DNA of 61,937 nucleotides, from contig JMRP01000012.1 of the NCBI GenBank assembly GCA_000708525.1, forward strand, positions 1-61,937, written 5' to 3'. The DNA is from Cyanobium sp. CACIAM 14 (GTDB lineage: Bacteria > Cyanobacteriota > Cyanobacteriia > PCC-6307 > Cyanobiaceae). The position numbers were made by a program, and so were the translations under genes. Under the pieces are notes generated by a model. The model was given only the letters and a program-made list of their open reading frames with translations, was not told where the DNA came from and did no database searches. Positions 8,564 through 19,657 of this stretch are shown here, piece by piece (the first letter of the stretch is position 1; every line of letters begins with the position of its first letter).

Positions 8564-8583
8564 ACCCTAGGCAGCCCTAGGGT
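8564..8583. promoter_or_regulatory. Perfect inverted repeat in divergent promoter (operator candidate)
   Basis: ACCCTAGG and CCTAGGGT, separated by four bases, lie between the leftward nitrate-reductase-associated gene and the rightward TetR gene. A perfect 8-bp inverted repeat 27 bp before the TetR start is where an autoregulatory TetR operator is expected. It could also control the Mo-cofactor operon. Confidence 0.55.
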
Positions 8584-8609
8584 CCTGATCAGACGCTCAC
8601 CCTCGGTCG

Positions 8610-9254
8610 ATGCCACGGGCCCCAGCGACCCCTGCCGCCGAGCGCCGGGCCGCGGCGGTGCGGGCCCTGCTGGAGCTGGCGGCCGACATGGCCCCCGACC
8701 AGATCAGCACGGCGGCCATCGCCGGCCGCATGGGGGTCAGCCATGGCGCCCTCTTCCGCCACTTCCCAAGCCGCGAGGCTCTCTGGACCGACGCGGTGCA
8801 GTGGTCGACCGGGGAGCTCGAGCAGCGCATCCAGACCCTTTCCGGCCAGAGCTTCGAGGATCCCGATGCGGAGGTGGCAGCCCTGCTGAAGGCCCATGCC
8901 TCCCTGGTGCAGGCCCATCCCGGCCTGTTGCGCCTCTGGTTCGCGGAGCTGCAGCGCCCCGGCACGAGCCCGGCACGGGAAGAGGGCAAGGCGTTCATGA
9001 CCCGGTTCCGCTGCCGGCTGGAGCAGGTGATCGCCATCGGACAGGAACGCCAGTGGTTCGAGCCGGATCTCGATCCTGCCGAGCTTGCCGGCCTGCTGGT
9101 GGCGGTCTACCAGGGGCTGATGCTCCAGGGGCTCACCTACGACAGCCTCGACCAGCTGGGGGAGCGCACCGAGAAAGCCGTGCGGGTGATCCTCAGGGGC
9201 TGGCGGCGGCGGCCGCCGGCCGCGGCCGGCCCAGCAGCAGCACCAGGGGGATGA
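8610..9254 (+). CDS. TetR/AcrR family transcriptional regulator
   Basis: A 214-residue one-component regulator. The N-terminal helix-turn-helix (about residues 12-60) contains the family signature ISTAAIAGRMGVSHGALFRHFPSREALW; the C-terminal ligand-binding domain is all-helical. The gene runs towards an EmrB-like transporter, and the two 3' ends overlap by 62 bp. This arrangement suggests it represses the efflux genes, with the palindrome at 8564-8583 serving autoregulation. The ligand cannot be predicted. Confidence 0.9.
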   Translation: MPRAPATPAAERRAAAVRALLELAADMAPDQISTAAIAGRMGVSHGALFRHFPSREALWTDAVQWSTGELEQRIQTLSGQSFEDPDAEVAALLKAHASLVQAHPGLLRLWFAELQRPGTSPAREEGKAFMTRFRCRLEQVIAIGQERQWFEPDLDPAELAGLLVAVYQGLMLQGLTYDSLDQLGERTEKAVRVILRGWRRRPPAAAGPAAAPGG

Positions 9255-10740
9255 CGGCCAGGAACAGCAGGCCCACCACCCGGAACACGTCCCCGTAGGC
9301 GAGCAGCGCCGCCTGCCGGTCGACCTGCTGGCTGAGCAGTTGCAAGGCCTGCGCCTGGACCTCGCCGGAGCCGCCGGCCCGCTGCTCCACCCACGTCTGC
9401 AGGGCGAGCAGGCGCTGCTGCAGCAGCGGATCGGAGGGAACCAGATGGGTCACCAGCTGGGCGCGGTGCAGCGCGGTGCGGCGATCCACCACCAGGGTGA
9501 GCAGGGCGATGCCGAAGCTGCCCCCCAGCTGCCGGGAGAGGTTGTAGAAGCCGCTGCCGGCCCCCACCTCCTCCCGGGGCAGGGGACCCAGACTCGCCAG
9601 GCTCAGCGGCAGGAACATCAGCACCGTGGTGACGCCCCGGGCGATCAGGGGCCAGAACAGGGACTCCTCTCCGGTGTCCGGACCGATCCCGGCCAGCCAG
9701 CCCATGGTGAGCACCATGCCGGAGGCCCCCAGGCCGATCAGGAGGCGCGGATCGAAGCGCTGCACCACCCGCCCCAGCAGGGCCATCGTCAGGGCGGAGG
9801 CCAGGGCGCCGGGGAGCAGCAGCAGTCCGGTCTGGGTGGCGGTGTAGCCGAGCACCGACTGGGCGAAGATCGGCACCACGAAGACGGTGCCGTAGAGCCC
9901 CGTCCCCAGCACGGCCGAGAAGAGGCTCCCGGCGGCCAGGCAGCGGTGGCGCAGCACCCGCAGGTCCACGGCCGGCAGCCGCTGCCGCAGCTCCCACCAG
10001 ACGAACACCGGCAGGCTCACCAGGGCGAGCAGCCCCAGCTGCCGCAGCAGTGGGTCGGCGAACCAGTCGAGCTGATGGCCCTGCTCCAGCACCACCTGGA
10101 GGCTGGCCAGGCAGGCGGTGAGCAGCGCGATGCCCGGCCAGTCCACCTGCCGGGGGCGGTTCGCCGGGGGGCCGTCGGGCTCCAGGAAGGCCAGCGCCAT
10201 CAGCACGGTCAGCAGGCCCACGGGCAGGTTGATGAAAAAGATCCAGCGCCAGCCCGGACCGTCGCTCAGCAGGCCCCCCAGCGTCGGCCCCAGGGCCGGG
10301 CCGGCCAGCACCACCACCCCGAACATCCCCTGGGCGAAGCCCTGCAGCGCCGGCGGCACCGACTGGAACAGGATGGCCTGGGCCTTGGGCAGCAGGCCCC
10401 CGCCCAGCAGCCCCTGCAGCACCCGGGCCCCGATCAGCCAGGCCAGGTTCGGGGCCAGGCCGCAGAGCGCCGAGGCGAGCGTGAAGCCCGCCAGGCAGAA
10501 GATGAAGTAGCCGCGCTGGCCGAACCGCTCGCTCAGCCGGCTGCTGAGCGGGATCATCACCACGGTGGCCATGGCGTAGCCGGTGATCACCCAGCCCACC
10601 TCGGCCAGGGTGGCCCCCAGGTTGGCCTGGATGCTGATCAGCGCCACGTTGGTGATGCTGGTGTCGATGATCTCCAGCAGGGCGCCGATCGAGGCGGTCA
10701 GCACCACCCCCCACTGGCGCCCCGTGAGGCCCTCCGTCAC
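9193..10740 (-). CDS. DHA2 family multidrug efflux MFS permease (EmrB/QacA-like)
   Basis: A 515-residue, 14-TM major facilitator superfamily drug:H+ antiporter of the inner membrane. Motif C-like and family segments are visible: LLEIIDTSITNVAL in TM1, GYAMATVVMIPLSSRLSERFGQR in the TM2-3 region, and GPALGPTLGGLL in TM5. It starts with GTG and shares a GTGA overlap with the stop of the upstream membrane-fusion gene, so the two form an EmrAB-type tripartite pump core. An outer-membrane TolC-type channel is not in the window. Confidence 0.92.
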   Translation of the reverse strand: MTEGLTGRQWGVVLTASIGALLEIIDTSITNVALISIQANLGATLAEVGWVITGYAMATVVMIPLSSRLSERFGQRGYFIFCLAGFTLASALCGLAPNLAWLIGARVLQGLLGGGLLPKAQAILFQSVPPALQGFAQGMFGVVVLAGPALGPTLGGLLSDGPGWRWIFFINLPVGLLTVLMALAFLEPDGPPANRPRQVDWPGIALLTACLASLQVVLEQGHQLDWFADPLLRQLGLLALVSLPVFVWWELRQRLPAVDLRVLRHRCLAAGSLFSAVLGTGLYGTVFVVPIFAQSVLGYTATQTGLLLLPGALASALTMALLGRVVQRFDPRLLIGLGASGMVLTMGWLAGIGPDTGEESLFWPLIARGVTTVLMFLPLSLASLGPLPREEVGAGSGFYNLSRQLGGSFGIALLTLVVDRRTALHRAQLVTHLVPSDPLLQQRLLALQTWVEQRAGGSGEVQAQALQLLSQQVDRQAALLAYGDVFRVVGLLFLAVIPLVLLLGRPRPAAAAASP

Positions 10741-11894
10741 GGCCGCCGCACCTGCACCTGCACCGAGAGACCAGGCACCAGACGGGCCGTGGCCAGCGCG
10801 GCGGGGTCCAGGGCGATCCGGGCGGTCACCCGCTGCACCACCTTGGTGAAGTTGCCGGTGGCGTTGTCCGGCGGCAGCAGGGCGAAGCGGGCGCCGGAGG
10901 CGGGGGCAAGGCCGATCACCCTGCCGTGGAACACCCGGCCGGGGAAGGCGTCGACGCGCACCTCCGCCGGCTGTCCCGGGCGGAGCGCGTCCAGCTGGGT
11001 CTCCTTGAAGTTGGCCTCCACCCAGGGAACGCCGCTCACCAGGGTCATCAGCGGCTGTCCCGGCTGCACCTGGCTGCCGGGTTCCGCCTGTCTGGCGCCG
11101 ATGCGCCCGGCGGCGGGGGCCACCACCCGGTCGTAGGAGAGGTTGAGGCGGGCCTGCTGCAGCGCCGCCCGGGCCTGCTGGATGCGGGCCTCGGCGGCGG
11201 CCAGCTTCCGGCGGTTGACCGTCACCTCCTCGAGACTGGCCAGGGCGCTGCGGCGGCTGGCCTGGCCCCGCAGGCCGGCGCCGAGGGCCTGGCTGTAGGC
11301 GGCCCGGGCCCGGTCAAGCTCCTGGCGGGACACGCCCCCTTCCCCCACGAGCGTCTCCAGCCGCCGCACATCGGCGGCGGCCCGCTCCAGCTCTCCTGCC
11401 GCCGCGATCCCTTCCCCGTGGGCCTGATCAAGGGCCGCGGCGGCCTGGGCCCTGCTGGCACCGGTGGCCGAGCGCAGGGCCTCGGCCTCCCGCCGGGCCT
11501 GGAGCAGATCCGCCTCCGCCTGCCGCAGCCGGGCCTGGGCATCCCTGGGATCGAGCAGCACCAGGGGGTCCCCCGCCCGGACGGCCTGGTCGTCCTGCAC
11601 CAGCACCTGGGTGATGGTGCCCGGGAGGCGACTGGCGATGAGCGTCAGGTGGGCCTGCAGCTGGGCATCGTCGGTGGACACGATCCCGCGCTGGCTCAGC
11701 AGCCAGGTGCCCCCTGCGGCGGCGACCCCCAGCCCGAGCAGCAGCAACGACAGCCGGCGGGCTCCCCCCGGGCCGCGCCGCCAGGGCGCCTGCGGGGCGA
11801 CCGGGCCCACGGCGGCAGGCGCAGCGGCGGAGGTGGCAGCTGGCGCTGAGACTCCCGTGGCGGTCTGCGGGCGGGGCGGTGCCGTGGTTCCCAT
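10737..11894 (-). CDS. HlyD/EmrA-type membrane fusion protein
   Basis: About 385 residues: a Pro/Ala-rich cytoplasmic N-terminus, one membrane anchor (LSLLLLGLGVAAAGGTWLL), a biotinyl-lipoyl-like half (STDDAQLQAHLTLIASRLPG), a long Ala/Arg/Gln-rich coiled-coil hairpin (about 105-215), and a beta-barrel (RIGARQAEPGSQVQPGQPLMTL). It bridges the inner-membrane pump to an outer-membrane channel. I chose the ATG at 11894 because the longer open frame upstream would run through the palindrome at 11905-11928. It is the first gene of the two-gene efflux operon. Confidence 0.9.
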   Translation of the reverse strand: MGTTAPPRPQTATGVSAPAATSAAAPAAVGPVAPQAPWRRGPGGARRLSLLLLGLGVAAAGGTWLLSQRGIVSTDDAQLQAHLTLIASRLPGTITQVLVQDDQAVRAGDPLVLLDPRDAQARLRQAEADLLQARREAEALRSATGASRAQAAAALDQAHGEGIAAAGELERAAADVRRLETLVGEGGVSRQELDRARAAYSQALGAGLRGQASRRSALASLEEVTVNRRKLAAAEARIQQARAALQQARLNLSYDRVVAPAAGRIGARQAEPGSQVQPGQPLMTLVSGVPWVEANFKETQLDALRPGQPAEVRVDAFPGRVFHGRVIGLAPASGARFALLPPDNATGNFTKVVQRVTARIALDPAALATARLVPGLSVQVQVRRP

Positions 11895-11904
11895 CGACCT
11901 AAGT

Positions 11905-11928
11905 GTAAGTGAGTGCTTGCTCGCATAC
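11905..11928. promoter_or_regulatory. 24-bp imperfect palindrome at efflux operon promoter (operator candidate)
   Basis: Arms of the form GTAnGnGAG and CTCnCnTAC flank a six-base centre, 10 bp upstream of the membrane-fusion protein start. The size and A/T-ended arms resemble operators of AcrR/TetR repressors. Its sequence differs from the palindrome at 8564-8583, so the two may not bind the same protein. Confidence 0.5.
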
Positions 11929-12056
11929 CCTACGGGCGCCGGCATCGGAACTGGCCCACCGCGGCGAGGGGTTGGTATCCGATCTCACCGTTGGACCACC
12001 GCAGGATTAGGTTCACTGGCGTGACGCCCGAGCCTGCTCCAGTGGGGCCGCTGCCC

Positions 12057-12644
12057 ATGACCGCCTCAGTGCCGCAGACCACAGTGCCGCAGCCCACCGT
12101 GCCGCAGTCCACCGTGCCACCGGTCGACGACCTGGAGGACGTCCGGCCGGCTCCCAGGCCGGCGCCCATGTTCGAGCTCATCCCCTACGAGAAGTTCCGC
12201 GACACCCCCTCGGTGCGCTTCTTCGACATCACCGTGCCGACCTCGAATGCCCGCGATCTGGTGGTGCATTCCGGCCCGGCCGTGAGTCCGCCCGACTGTC
12301 CCGAGACCGGAAGCTGGCAGTTCTATCTGCATCCGCACCAGGAGGACAACCTGCTGGCCATGCACGGCGGCCGCACATTCTATCTGGTGAATCTGGGCTG
12401 GAACTACCCGTATCACATCGTTCGCCTCGACTGCGGCGGCGACATCCTGCGCATCCCGCCGGGCACCTTCCACCGCTCCGTCTCCGATCCCGACGGTTCG
12501 CTCGTGCTCAACCAGGCCGTGCGCGAGGAGGGGGCCAGCGTGGTGCGGGAATTCCGTGTCTACAACAGCCACCGGATCCCGCGGCTCTTCGCCGTGACCT
12601 CCAAGACCGCCCCCCTGCCCAAGCTCCACGGCGTGAGCTGGTAG
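12057..12644 (+). CDS. Cupin-like conserved protein
   Basis: About 195 residues. After a disordered leader with three PQxTV-like repeats, the body (from about residue 38) has a cupin-type beta pattern: FYLHPHQEDNLLAMHGGRTFYLVNL and a second strand set DILRIPPGTFHRSVSDPDGS. The two His-containing boxes could bind a metal. No substrate can be inferred. The start could be the ATG at 12057 or the one at 12168 just before FELIPYEKF, where conservation is likely to begin. It is divergent from the efflux operon and may share its control region. Confidence 0.65.
   Translation: MTASVPQTTVPQPTVPQSTVPPVDDLEDVRPAPRPAPMFELIPYEKFRDTPSVRFFDITVPTSNARDLVVHSGPAVSPPDCPETGSWQFYLHPHQEDNLLAMHGGRTFYLVNLGWNYPYHIVRLDCGGDILRIPPGTFHRSVSDPDGSLVLNQAVREEGASVVREFRVYNSHRIPRLFAVTSKTAPLPKLHGVSW
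12069..12113 (+). repeat. Three 15-bp tandem repeats in the cupin gene leader
   Basis: Three consecutive copies of GTGCCGCAGnCCACn, followed by a partial fourth, encode the V-P-Q-x-T repeats of the leader. Slippage could change the leader length without breaking the frame. Confidence 0.8.
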
Positions 12645-12657
12645 CCGGCCGGCTCCG

Positions 12658-14790
12658 TCAGGAGCCGACGCTGCGCAGCAGGGAGGCGAAACCGGAGGCG
12701 GGCATCGGCCTGGCCAGCAGCCTCCCCTGGAACTGATCGCAGCCGAGCTCCTGCAGGGTCTTCAGCTGCTGAGCCGTTTCCACCCCCTCGGCGAGGGTCA
12801 TCAGGCCCAGTTCCTTGGCCATCACGATCATCGCCTTGACGATGGCCAGGTCGGCGTTCTCCTTGCCGAGGCGGTCCACGAAGAAGCGGTCGATCTTGAG
12901 CTTGTCCAGCGGCAGCGAGTGGAGCATGGCGAGGGAGGAGTAGCCGGTGCCGAAATCGTCGATCGCCAGACTGAATCCGCCGTCGGCGAGTTCCCGCAGT
13001 TGCTCGCCGGCCCGGTCCGGGTTGTTGAGCAAGGCGGTTTCGGTGATCTCCAGTTCGATGGTCCGCGGATCCACGCCGTGGCTGCCGAGGGCGCTGGCCA
13101 GCAGCTGACTGAGTGACGGATTCTCCGCCCCCAGCTGCAGGGCCGAGATGTTGATGGCCAGCTTTCCGGGCCGCAGGCCCCGGCGGTGCCAGTCCCGCAG
13201 CTGCCGGCAGGCCTCCTCGATCACCCAGTGGCCGATGCCGTGGATCTGGCCGGTCTGCTCCGCCAGGGGGATGAAGACGTTGGGCGACACCATCCGGCCG
13301 GTGTGATCCCGCCAGCGCAGCAGGGCTTCGGCACCGCAGATCGTTCTGCCGTCCCGACCCAGCTGGGGCTGGTAGTGCAGCTGCAACTGCTCCCGGTCGA
13401 TCGCCCGGGCCAGGCAGAGCTCCAGTTCGAGCCGCTCCCGCAGTTGCAGGCTGATCTCCGGTGTGTAGAAGCGCAGCTGGTTCTTGCCGCGCCGTTTGGC
13501 CTCCATCAGGGCGGTGTTGGCGCAGCGCAGCAGGGTGTCCGGGTCCGACCCATGGTCGGGAGCCAGGGCCACGCCCAGGGAGGCGCTGGGCTGCACCGCC
13601 AGGCCGGTGCCCATGCCCGGGGTGTCCCCGAAGGAGGTGCGGATCTCCTCGGCCCAGTGCAGGGCCTGCTGCCTGTCCGCCCGGGCCATGGGCCGCAGCA
13701 GGAGGAATTCGTCGCTGCCCAGCCGGGCCAGCCAGTCGTCCGGCTGCATCAGCTGGCACAGCCGGTTGCCGGTGGCCCGGAGCACCTGGTTGCCGATCTC
13801 GTGGCCCAGGCTGTTGTTGATCGACTGGAAATGGTCGAGGTCGAGGTTGATCAGGGCGATCCCGTGATCCTTGCCGGCGGTGCGCAGCAGGCGGGCCAGC
13901 TGACGCACGGCGGCGGCCTTGTTGGGCAGTCGGGTGAGGGGATCGACGAACGCGATCTGCTCCAGTCTCTGCTGGATCACGTGCTGTTCGCTGATGTCCT
14001 GGACGGTGCCCACGGTGCAGAGGGGTTCCCCATCGGCATCCAGGGTGGTGCGCCCCCGCTCGAGCACCACCTTGAGACGCCCCTCGCCGAGCAGCAGCCG
14101 ATGTTCGATCCTGTAGGGCCTGCCGGTGCGGAACGATTCCCGGAAGGTGGCATCCACGAGGGAGCGATCCTCCGGATGCACCTTCTCCAGGAAGGCCTTG
14201 TAGGAGGGGGACGTCAGCGTCGGAGCGGTGTCGAAGATGCTGTAGGCCTCGTTCGACCAGAGCAGTTCCCCCGTGCGGTGGTTCAGCTCCCAGCTGCCCA
14301 CGTGGGTGAGCCGTTCGGCCTCGTTGAGCAGCGAACCGAGCCGGTCATTGTCCTGCAGGGCACTCTGCAGATCGGTGCGGTCCCGGTGGCTCGCCAGGGC
14401 CACCAGCCGGCCCTTGAGCTCCAGCACCTGATAGCTCACGGACACCTCCCGGCAGCTGCCCAGGCGTCCCCTCAGCCGGGTGGTGAAGTGCCCCCGGGGC
14501 TCCCGCCGCATCAAGTGAAGCTGATCCTGCATCAGACGTTCGGCCCGATCCTCGTCGGCCTGGATCGCGGCACCATTCAGGCTGAGGAAGTGGTCCCGGT
14601 CGTAGCCGAGCCGTTCGTGGGCCGATCGGTTGCAATCAAGGAATCGGCCATTGGCGAGATCAAGAACGATGAGGTCATCGCTGCCAAGATCAGCGGCGAA
14701 TCTCAAGGCATCGCCGATGCTGTCGATGCATGGAATTGACCCATGTTCTGATGGAGGACTGGGCCAGAAGGATTGCACTGACACTTCCAT
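12658..14790 (-). CDS. PAS-PAS-GGDEF-EAL cyclic-di-GMP signalling protein
   Basis: A 710-residue soluble protein with no membrane segment. Two PAS folds (about 28-140 and 160-275) precede a GGDEF domain (about 280-440) and an EAL domain (about 455-700). The diguanylate cyclase motif reads GSDEF (358-362), not GGDEF, and lacks an RxxD inhibitory site, so synthesis may be weak or absent. The EAL domain keeps its catalytic signatures: AEALLRW with EAL at 488-490, NISALQL, EITE, IDDFGTGYSSL, KIDRFFV and AEGVET. It is therefore most likely a c-di-GMP phosphodiesterase controlled by its PAS inputs, with the GGDEF domain perhaps sensing GTP. A PilZ-type c-di-GMP receptor is encoded about 8 kb away. 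Confidence 0.92.
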   Translation of the reverse strand: MEVSVQSFWPSPPSEHGSIPCIDSIGDALRFAADLGSDDLIVLDLANGRFLDCNRSAHERLGYDRDHFLSLNGAAIQADEDRAERLMQDQLHLMRREPRGHFTTRLRGRLGSCREVSVSYQVLELKGRLVALASHRDRTDLQSALQDNDRLGSLLNEAERLTHVGSWELNHRTGELLWSNEAYSIFDTAPTLTSPSYKAFLEKVHPEDRSLVDATFRESFRTGRPYRIEHRLLLGEGRLKVVLERGRTTLDADGEPLCTVGTVQDISEQHVIQQRLEQIAFVDPLTRLPNKAAAVRQLARLLRTAGKDHGIALINLDLDHFQSINNSLGHEIGNQVLRATGNRLCQLMQPDDWLARLGSDEFLLLRPMARADRQQALHWAEEIRTSFGDTPGMGTGLAVQPSASLGVALAPDHGSDPDTLLRCANTALMEAKRRGKNQLRFYTPEISLQLRERLELELCLARAIDREQLQLHYQPQLGRDGRTICGAEALLRWRDHTGRMVSPNVFIPLAEQTGQIHGIGHWVIEEACRQLRDWHRRGLRPGKLAINISALQLGAENPSLSQLLASALGSHGVDPRTIELEITETALLNNPDRAGEQLRELADGGFSLAIDDFGTGYSSLAMLHSLPLDKLKIDRFFVDRLGKENADLAIVKAMIVMAKELGLMTLAEGVETAQQLKTLQELGCDQFQGRLLARPMPASGFASLLRSVGS

Positions 14791-15016
14791 TCGGGGGAAC
14801 TTTAAGTGCCCCTTGCGGTGATCGCCATCCTTCTTGCGACAGGTTTCGTCTCCGTCTCAGGTCTTCAGCGAGATTTCCGCCCTGGTGAAGAACTGGCTGA
14901 AGGTCGTGGTGGTCGCACGTCGGGAAAGTGAGCGGAGATGGAAAGAGGCAGGTCGCTCCTTCTTGCCGGGTGACACTGTCCTGGCCTGCGTTTCCAGCGT
15001 TCGGCCCCGGTGGGAC

Positions 15017-17110
15017 TCAGCCGAGGCGCAGGTCGATGGTGCGGTCGGTGGGCCTGCGGCGGCCCTGCCAGGGAGGCCCTGCGGGCACAGGCGCCGTCGT
15101 GGACGCCGGGCAGGGATCGAAGCGATGGCCATCCCCATGCAGGCGGAAGCCCAGCTCTTCGGTGGGGGTCAGCAGCCGGAGTTCCAGCGGCAGCTGCGGG
15201 GCGATGGCCGGATGCAGGCATGGATAGAGGCGCTGGTACCGGAAGCGCACCGCCAGTACCGGCGGTTCCACCTCGCCGGGTGAGGAGAGCGGCAGGGGCC
15301 GGCCATTCAGCAGCAGCCCGCAGTCCCTGCTGAAGGCCGGGTTGGCCGTCACCTCGAAACGGCGCAGGGAGCCGTCGATGAAGCGGCTGGTGAAGCCCCC
15401 CTGCACCGGGGTGTCGCAGATCAGCGGCCAGGGTTCCGGGGCCGGACGCAGCTCCAGGGCCGGGGCCTCCCCGCCGTCGGCGGCCTGCCCCTGCCAGCGC
15501 AGCAGGGGCGGAAAGCGCCACTCCCAGATGGCCCGGAAGGGCGCCGGATCCAGCGCCAGGCCATCGGCCGACAGGTCGGCCAGGACGGCCTCCAGGTCGG
15601 CCCACAGCTGGCTCGGCAGCAGCTGGTTGTCGTGGAGGCTCGCACCCCAGTCCCGCAGCTGGGCCGGCCGGTGACAAGGCTCCAGCAGGTGGGCCGCCAG
15701 GGCGCTCCACAGCAGGGCGACGGCGCCGCTCCAGGCCATCTGGGGCAGGCTTTCCAGGGCCCGGAACTCCACCAGCCCCAGACAGCCGGCCGGTGCCCCG
15801 GGGTTCCAGAACTTGTCGAAGCTGATCTCGCTGCGGTGGTTGTTGCCGCTGCGGTCGGCATGAAGATGGCGCAGGGTCTCGCCGATCAGGCCCCGATGGT
15901 CGCCGAAGGGTTCCTGCGAGGGGGTCCCCTCCGCCTGCTCGATGGCCCGGTAGGCGAGCTCCAGGTCGAAGCAGTCGCCGAGCGCCTCGTCGGGCCGGGG
16001 TGACTGGGAGGCGGGACCCACCCCGGGGCCGCAGAACAGGTAGGCCAGCGACGGATGGTGCTGCCAGTAGCGCAGGATCCCCGTGAGCCAGGCCGGCCTG
16101 GAGAAGAAGGGGTGATGGGCGAGGTCAGGGCCGCCCCAGAGCAGGTGGTTGCCGCCGCCGGTTCCCTCCTGGCGCCCGTCGCTCAGCGCCTTCCAGCTGC
16201 GCAGCCCCACCCGGGCCCCGGCCTCCTCCAGCTGCAGCAGCCAGTCGTGGTAAGCCTTCCATCCATGGCAGACGGGCAGGTTGATCTCCAGCACGCCCGG
16301 ATCGGCCGTCAGGCCCAGCACCTGCCAGCGCTCACCGGCGTCGAGGGGAAGAACGCCGCTCAGCCGAGGAGCCGCCAGGCCCTCCAGGCTGTCGGCCACG
16401 GCCTGCAGCAGCAGGCGCAGGGGTTCGCGGTCGAGGGGGGGCAGGAACAGCTCCCAGCCCTCGCGATCGATCTCCAGGGTGAGCACCTGGCGGGGCAGCT
16501 CCTCCGGCAGATGCGCCAGCGGCAGGCAGAGACCCGCCGGTCCGGGGGCACCGCTCAGCTCCCGCAGGTGCTCCTCCAGAGGCCAGGGGGCCACCTGCCA
16601 GGTGATCGCGGCGCTGGCGTCGCCCGGGTTCGGCGGCGCGACGCTGAGGGGCGCGGCCCAGACCCGCCGGTGAGGATCGAGGGGATCCCGCAGGGGCACG
16701 GGGTGCAGGGCGACACCCAGCCGGCCGCTCAGCCGTTCCAGCCAGGCCAGGGCCTCGTCATTCGTGAGCGGACGGCCCTCCAGAGCGGGCTGGCAGGGCC
16801 ACGGCCAGTGCACCGGTGCCGTGCCGTCGCTGCCCAGGATCAGCCGCAGGGCCCAGCGGGGATTGACCTCGCCGTCGTAGCGCTTGCCGGGACAGTAAAG
16901 GAGCGTGCTGCCGGGCCACACCCGTTGCTGCAGATCCCTGGCCAGGGCCCGGGCGATGGGGAGCTTGGTGGGACCATCGGCGGTGACGCTCCATTCGGGC
17001 CCTTCCGGTTGGAGGGGCACCAGGGTGGGCTCGCCGCCGAGCGTGAGCCGGATGCCGGCGGCACTCAGGCGGGATTCGGCCGCCCGGGCCACCGCCTCAA
17101 TCCAGCTCAT
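15017..17110 (-). CDS. DUF2126 protein of the ATP-grasp/transglutaminase cluster
   Basis: A 697-residue protein matching DUF2126, which in many bacteria is fused or adjacent to transglutaminase-like proteins. Recognisable blocks are LGGEPTLV near residue 27, LLYCPGKRYDGEVNPRWAL, EINLPVCHGW, GTGGGNHLLWGGP and DRSGNNHRSEISFDKFWNP. The conserved Gly, His, Asn and Arg residues suggest an ATP-grasp/glutamine-synthetase-like amidoligase core, an idea from comparative genomics rather than biochemistry. It begins 17 bp after glgP and is the last gene of the leftward run 22967-15017. The partner transglutaminase at 19658 is separated from it by glgP. The substrate is unknown. Confidence 0.82.
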   Translation of the reverse strand: MSWIEAVARAAESRLSAAGIRLTLGGEPTLVPLQPEGPEWSVTADGPTKLPIARALARDLQQRVWPGSTLLYCPGKRYDGEVNPRWALRLILGSDGTAPVHWPWPCQPALEGRPLTNDEALAWLERLSGRLGVALHPVPLRDPLDPHRRVWAAPLSVAPPNPGDASAAITWQVAPWPLEEHLRELSGAPGPAGLCLPLAHLPEELPRQVLTLEIDREGWELFLPPLDREPLRLLLQAVADSLEGLAAPRLSGVLPLDAGERWQVLGLTADPGVLEINLPVCHGWKAYHDWLLQLEEAGARVGLRSWKALSDGRQEGTGGGNHLLWGGPDLAHHPFFSRPAWLTGILRYWQHHPSLAYLFCGPGVGPASQSPRPDEALGDCFDLELAYRAIEQAEGTPSQEPFGDHRGLIGETLRHLHADRSGNNHRSEISFDKFWNPGAPAGCLGLVEFRALESLPQMAWSGAVALLWSALAAHLLEPCHRPAQLRDWGASLHDNQLLPSQLWADLEAVLADLSADGLALDPAPFRAIWEWRFPPLLRWQGQAADGGEAPALELRPAPEPWPLICDTPVQGGFTSRFIDGSLRRFEVTANPAFSRDCGLLLNGRPLPLSSPGEVEPPVLAVRFRYQRLYPCLHPAIAPQLPLELRLLTPTEELGFRLHGDGHRFDPCPASTTAPVPAGPPWQGRRRPTDRTIDLRLG

Positions 17111-17126
17111 GCGGGTTGGGGGAGGC

Positions 17127-19553
<2,427 letters not shown>

Positions 19554-19657
19554 GGGAGGGTGCCATGGAGGACGAGCTGCACCTGTCCTCCCGCGGCGCG
19601 TGGGGCCTCCGCTGCACCATCGGCTACAGGATGGCGCGGCTTAACGGTGCTTTCGCT

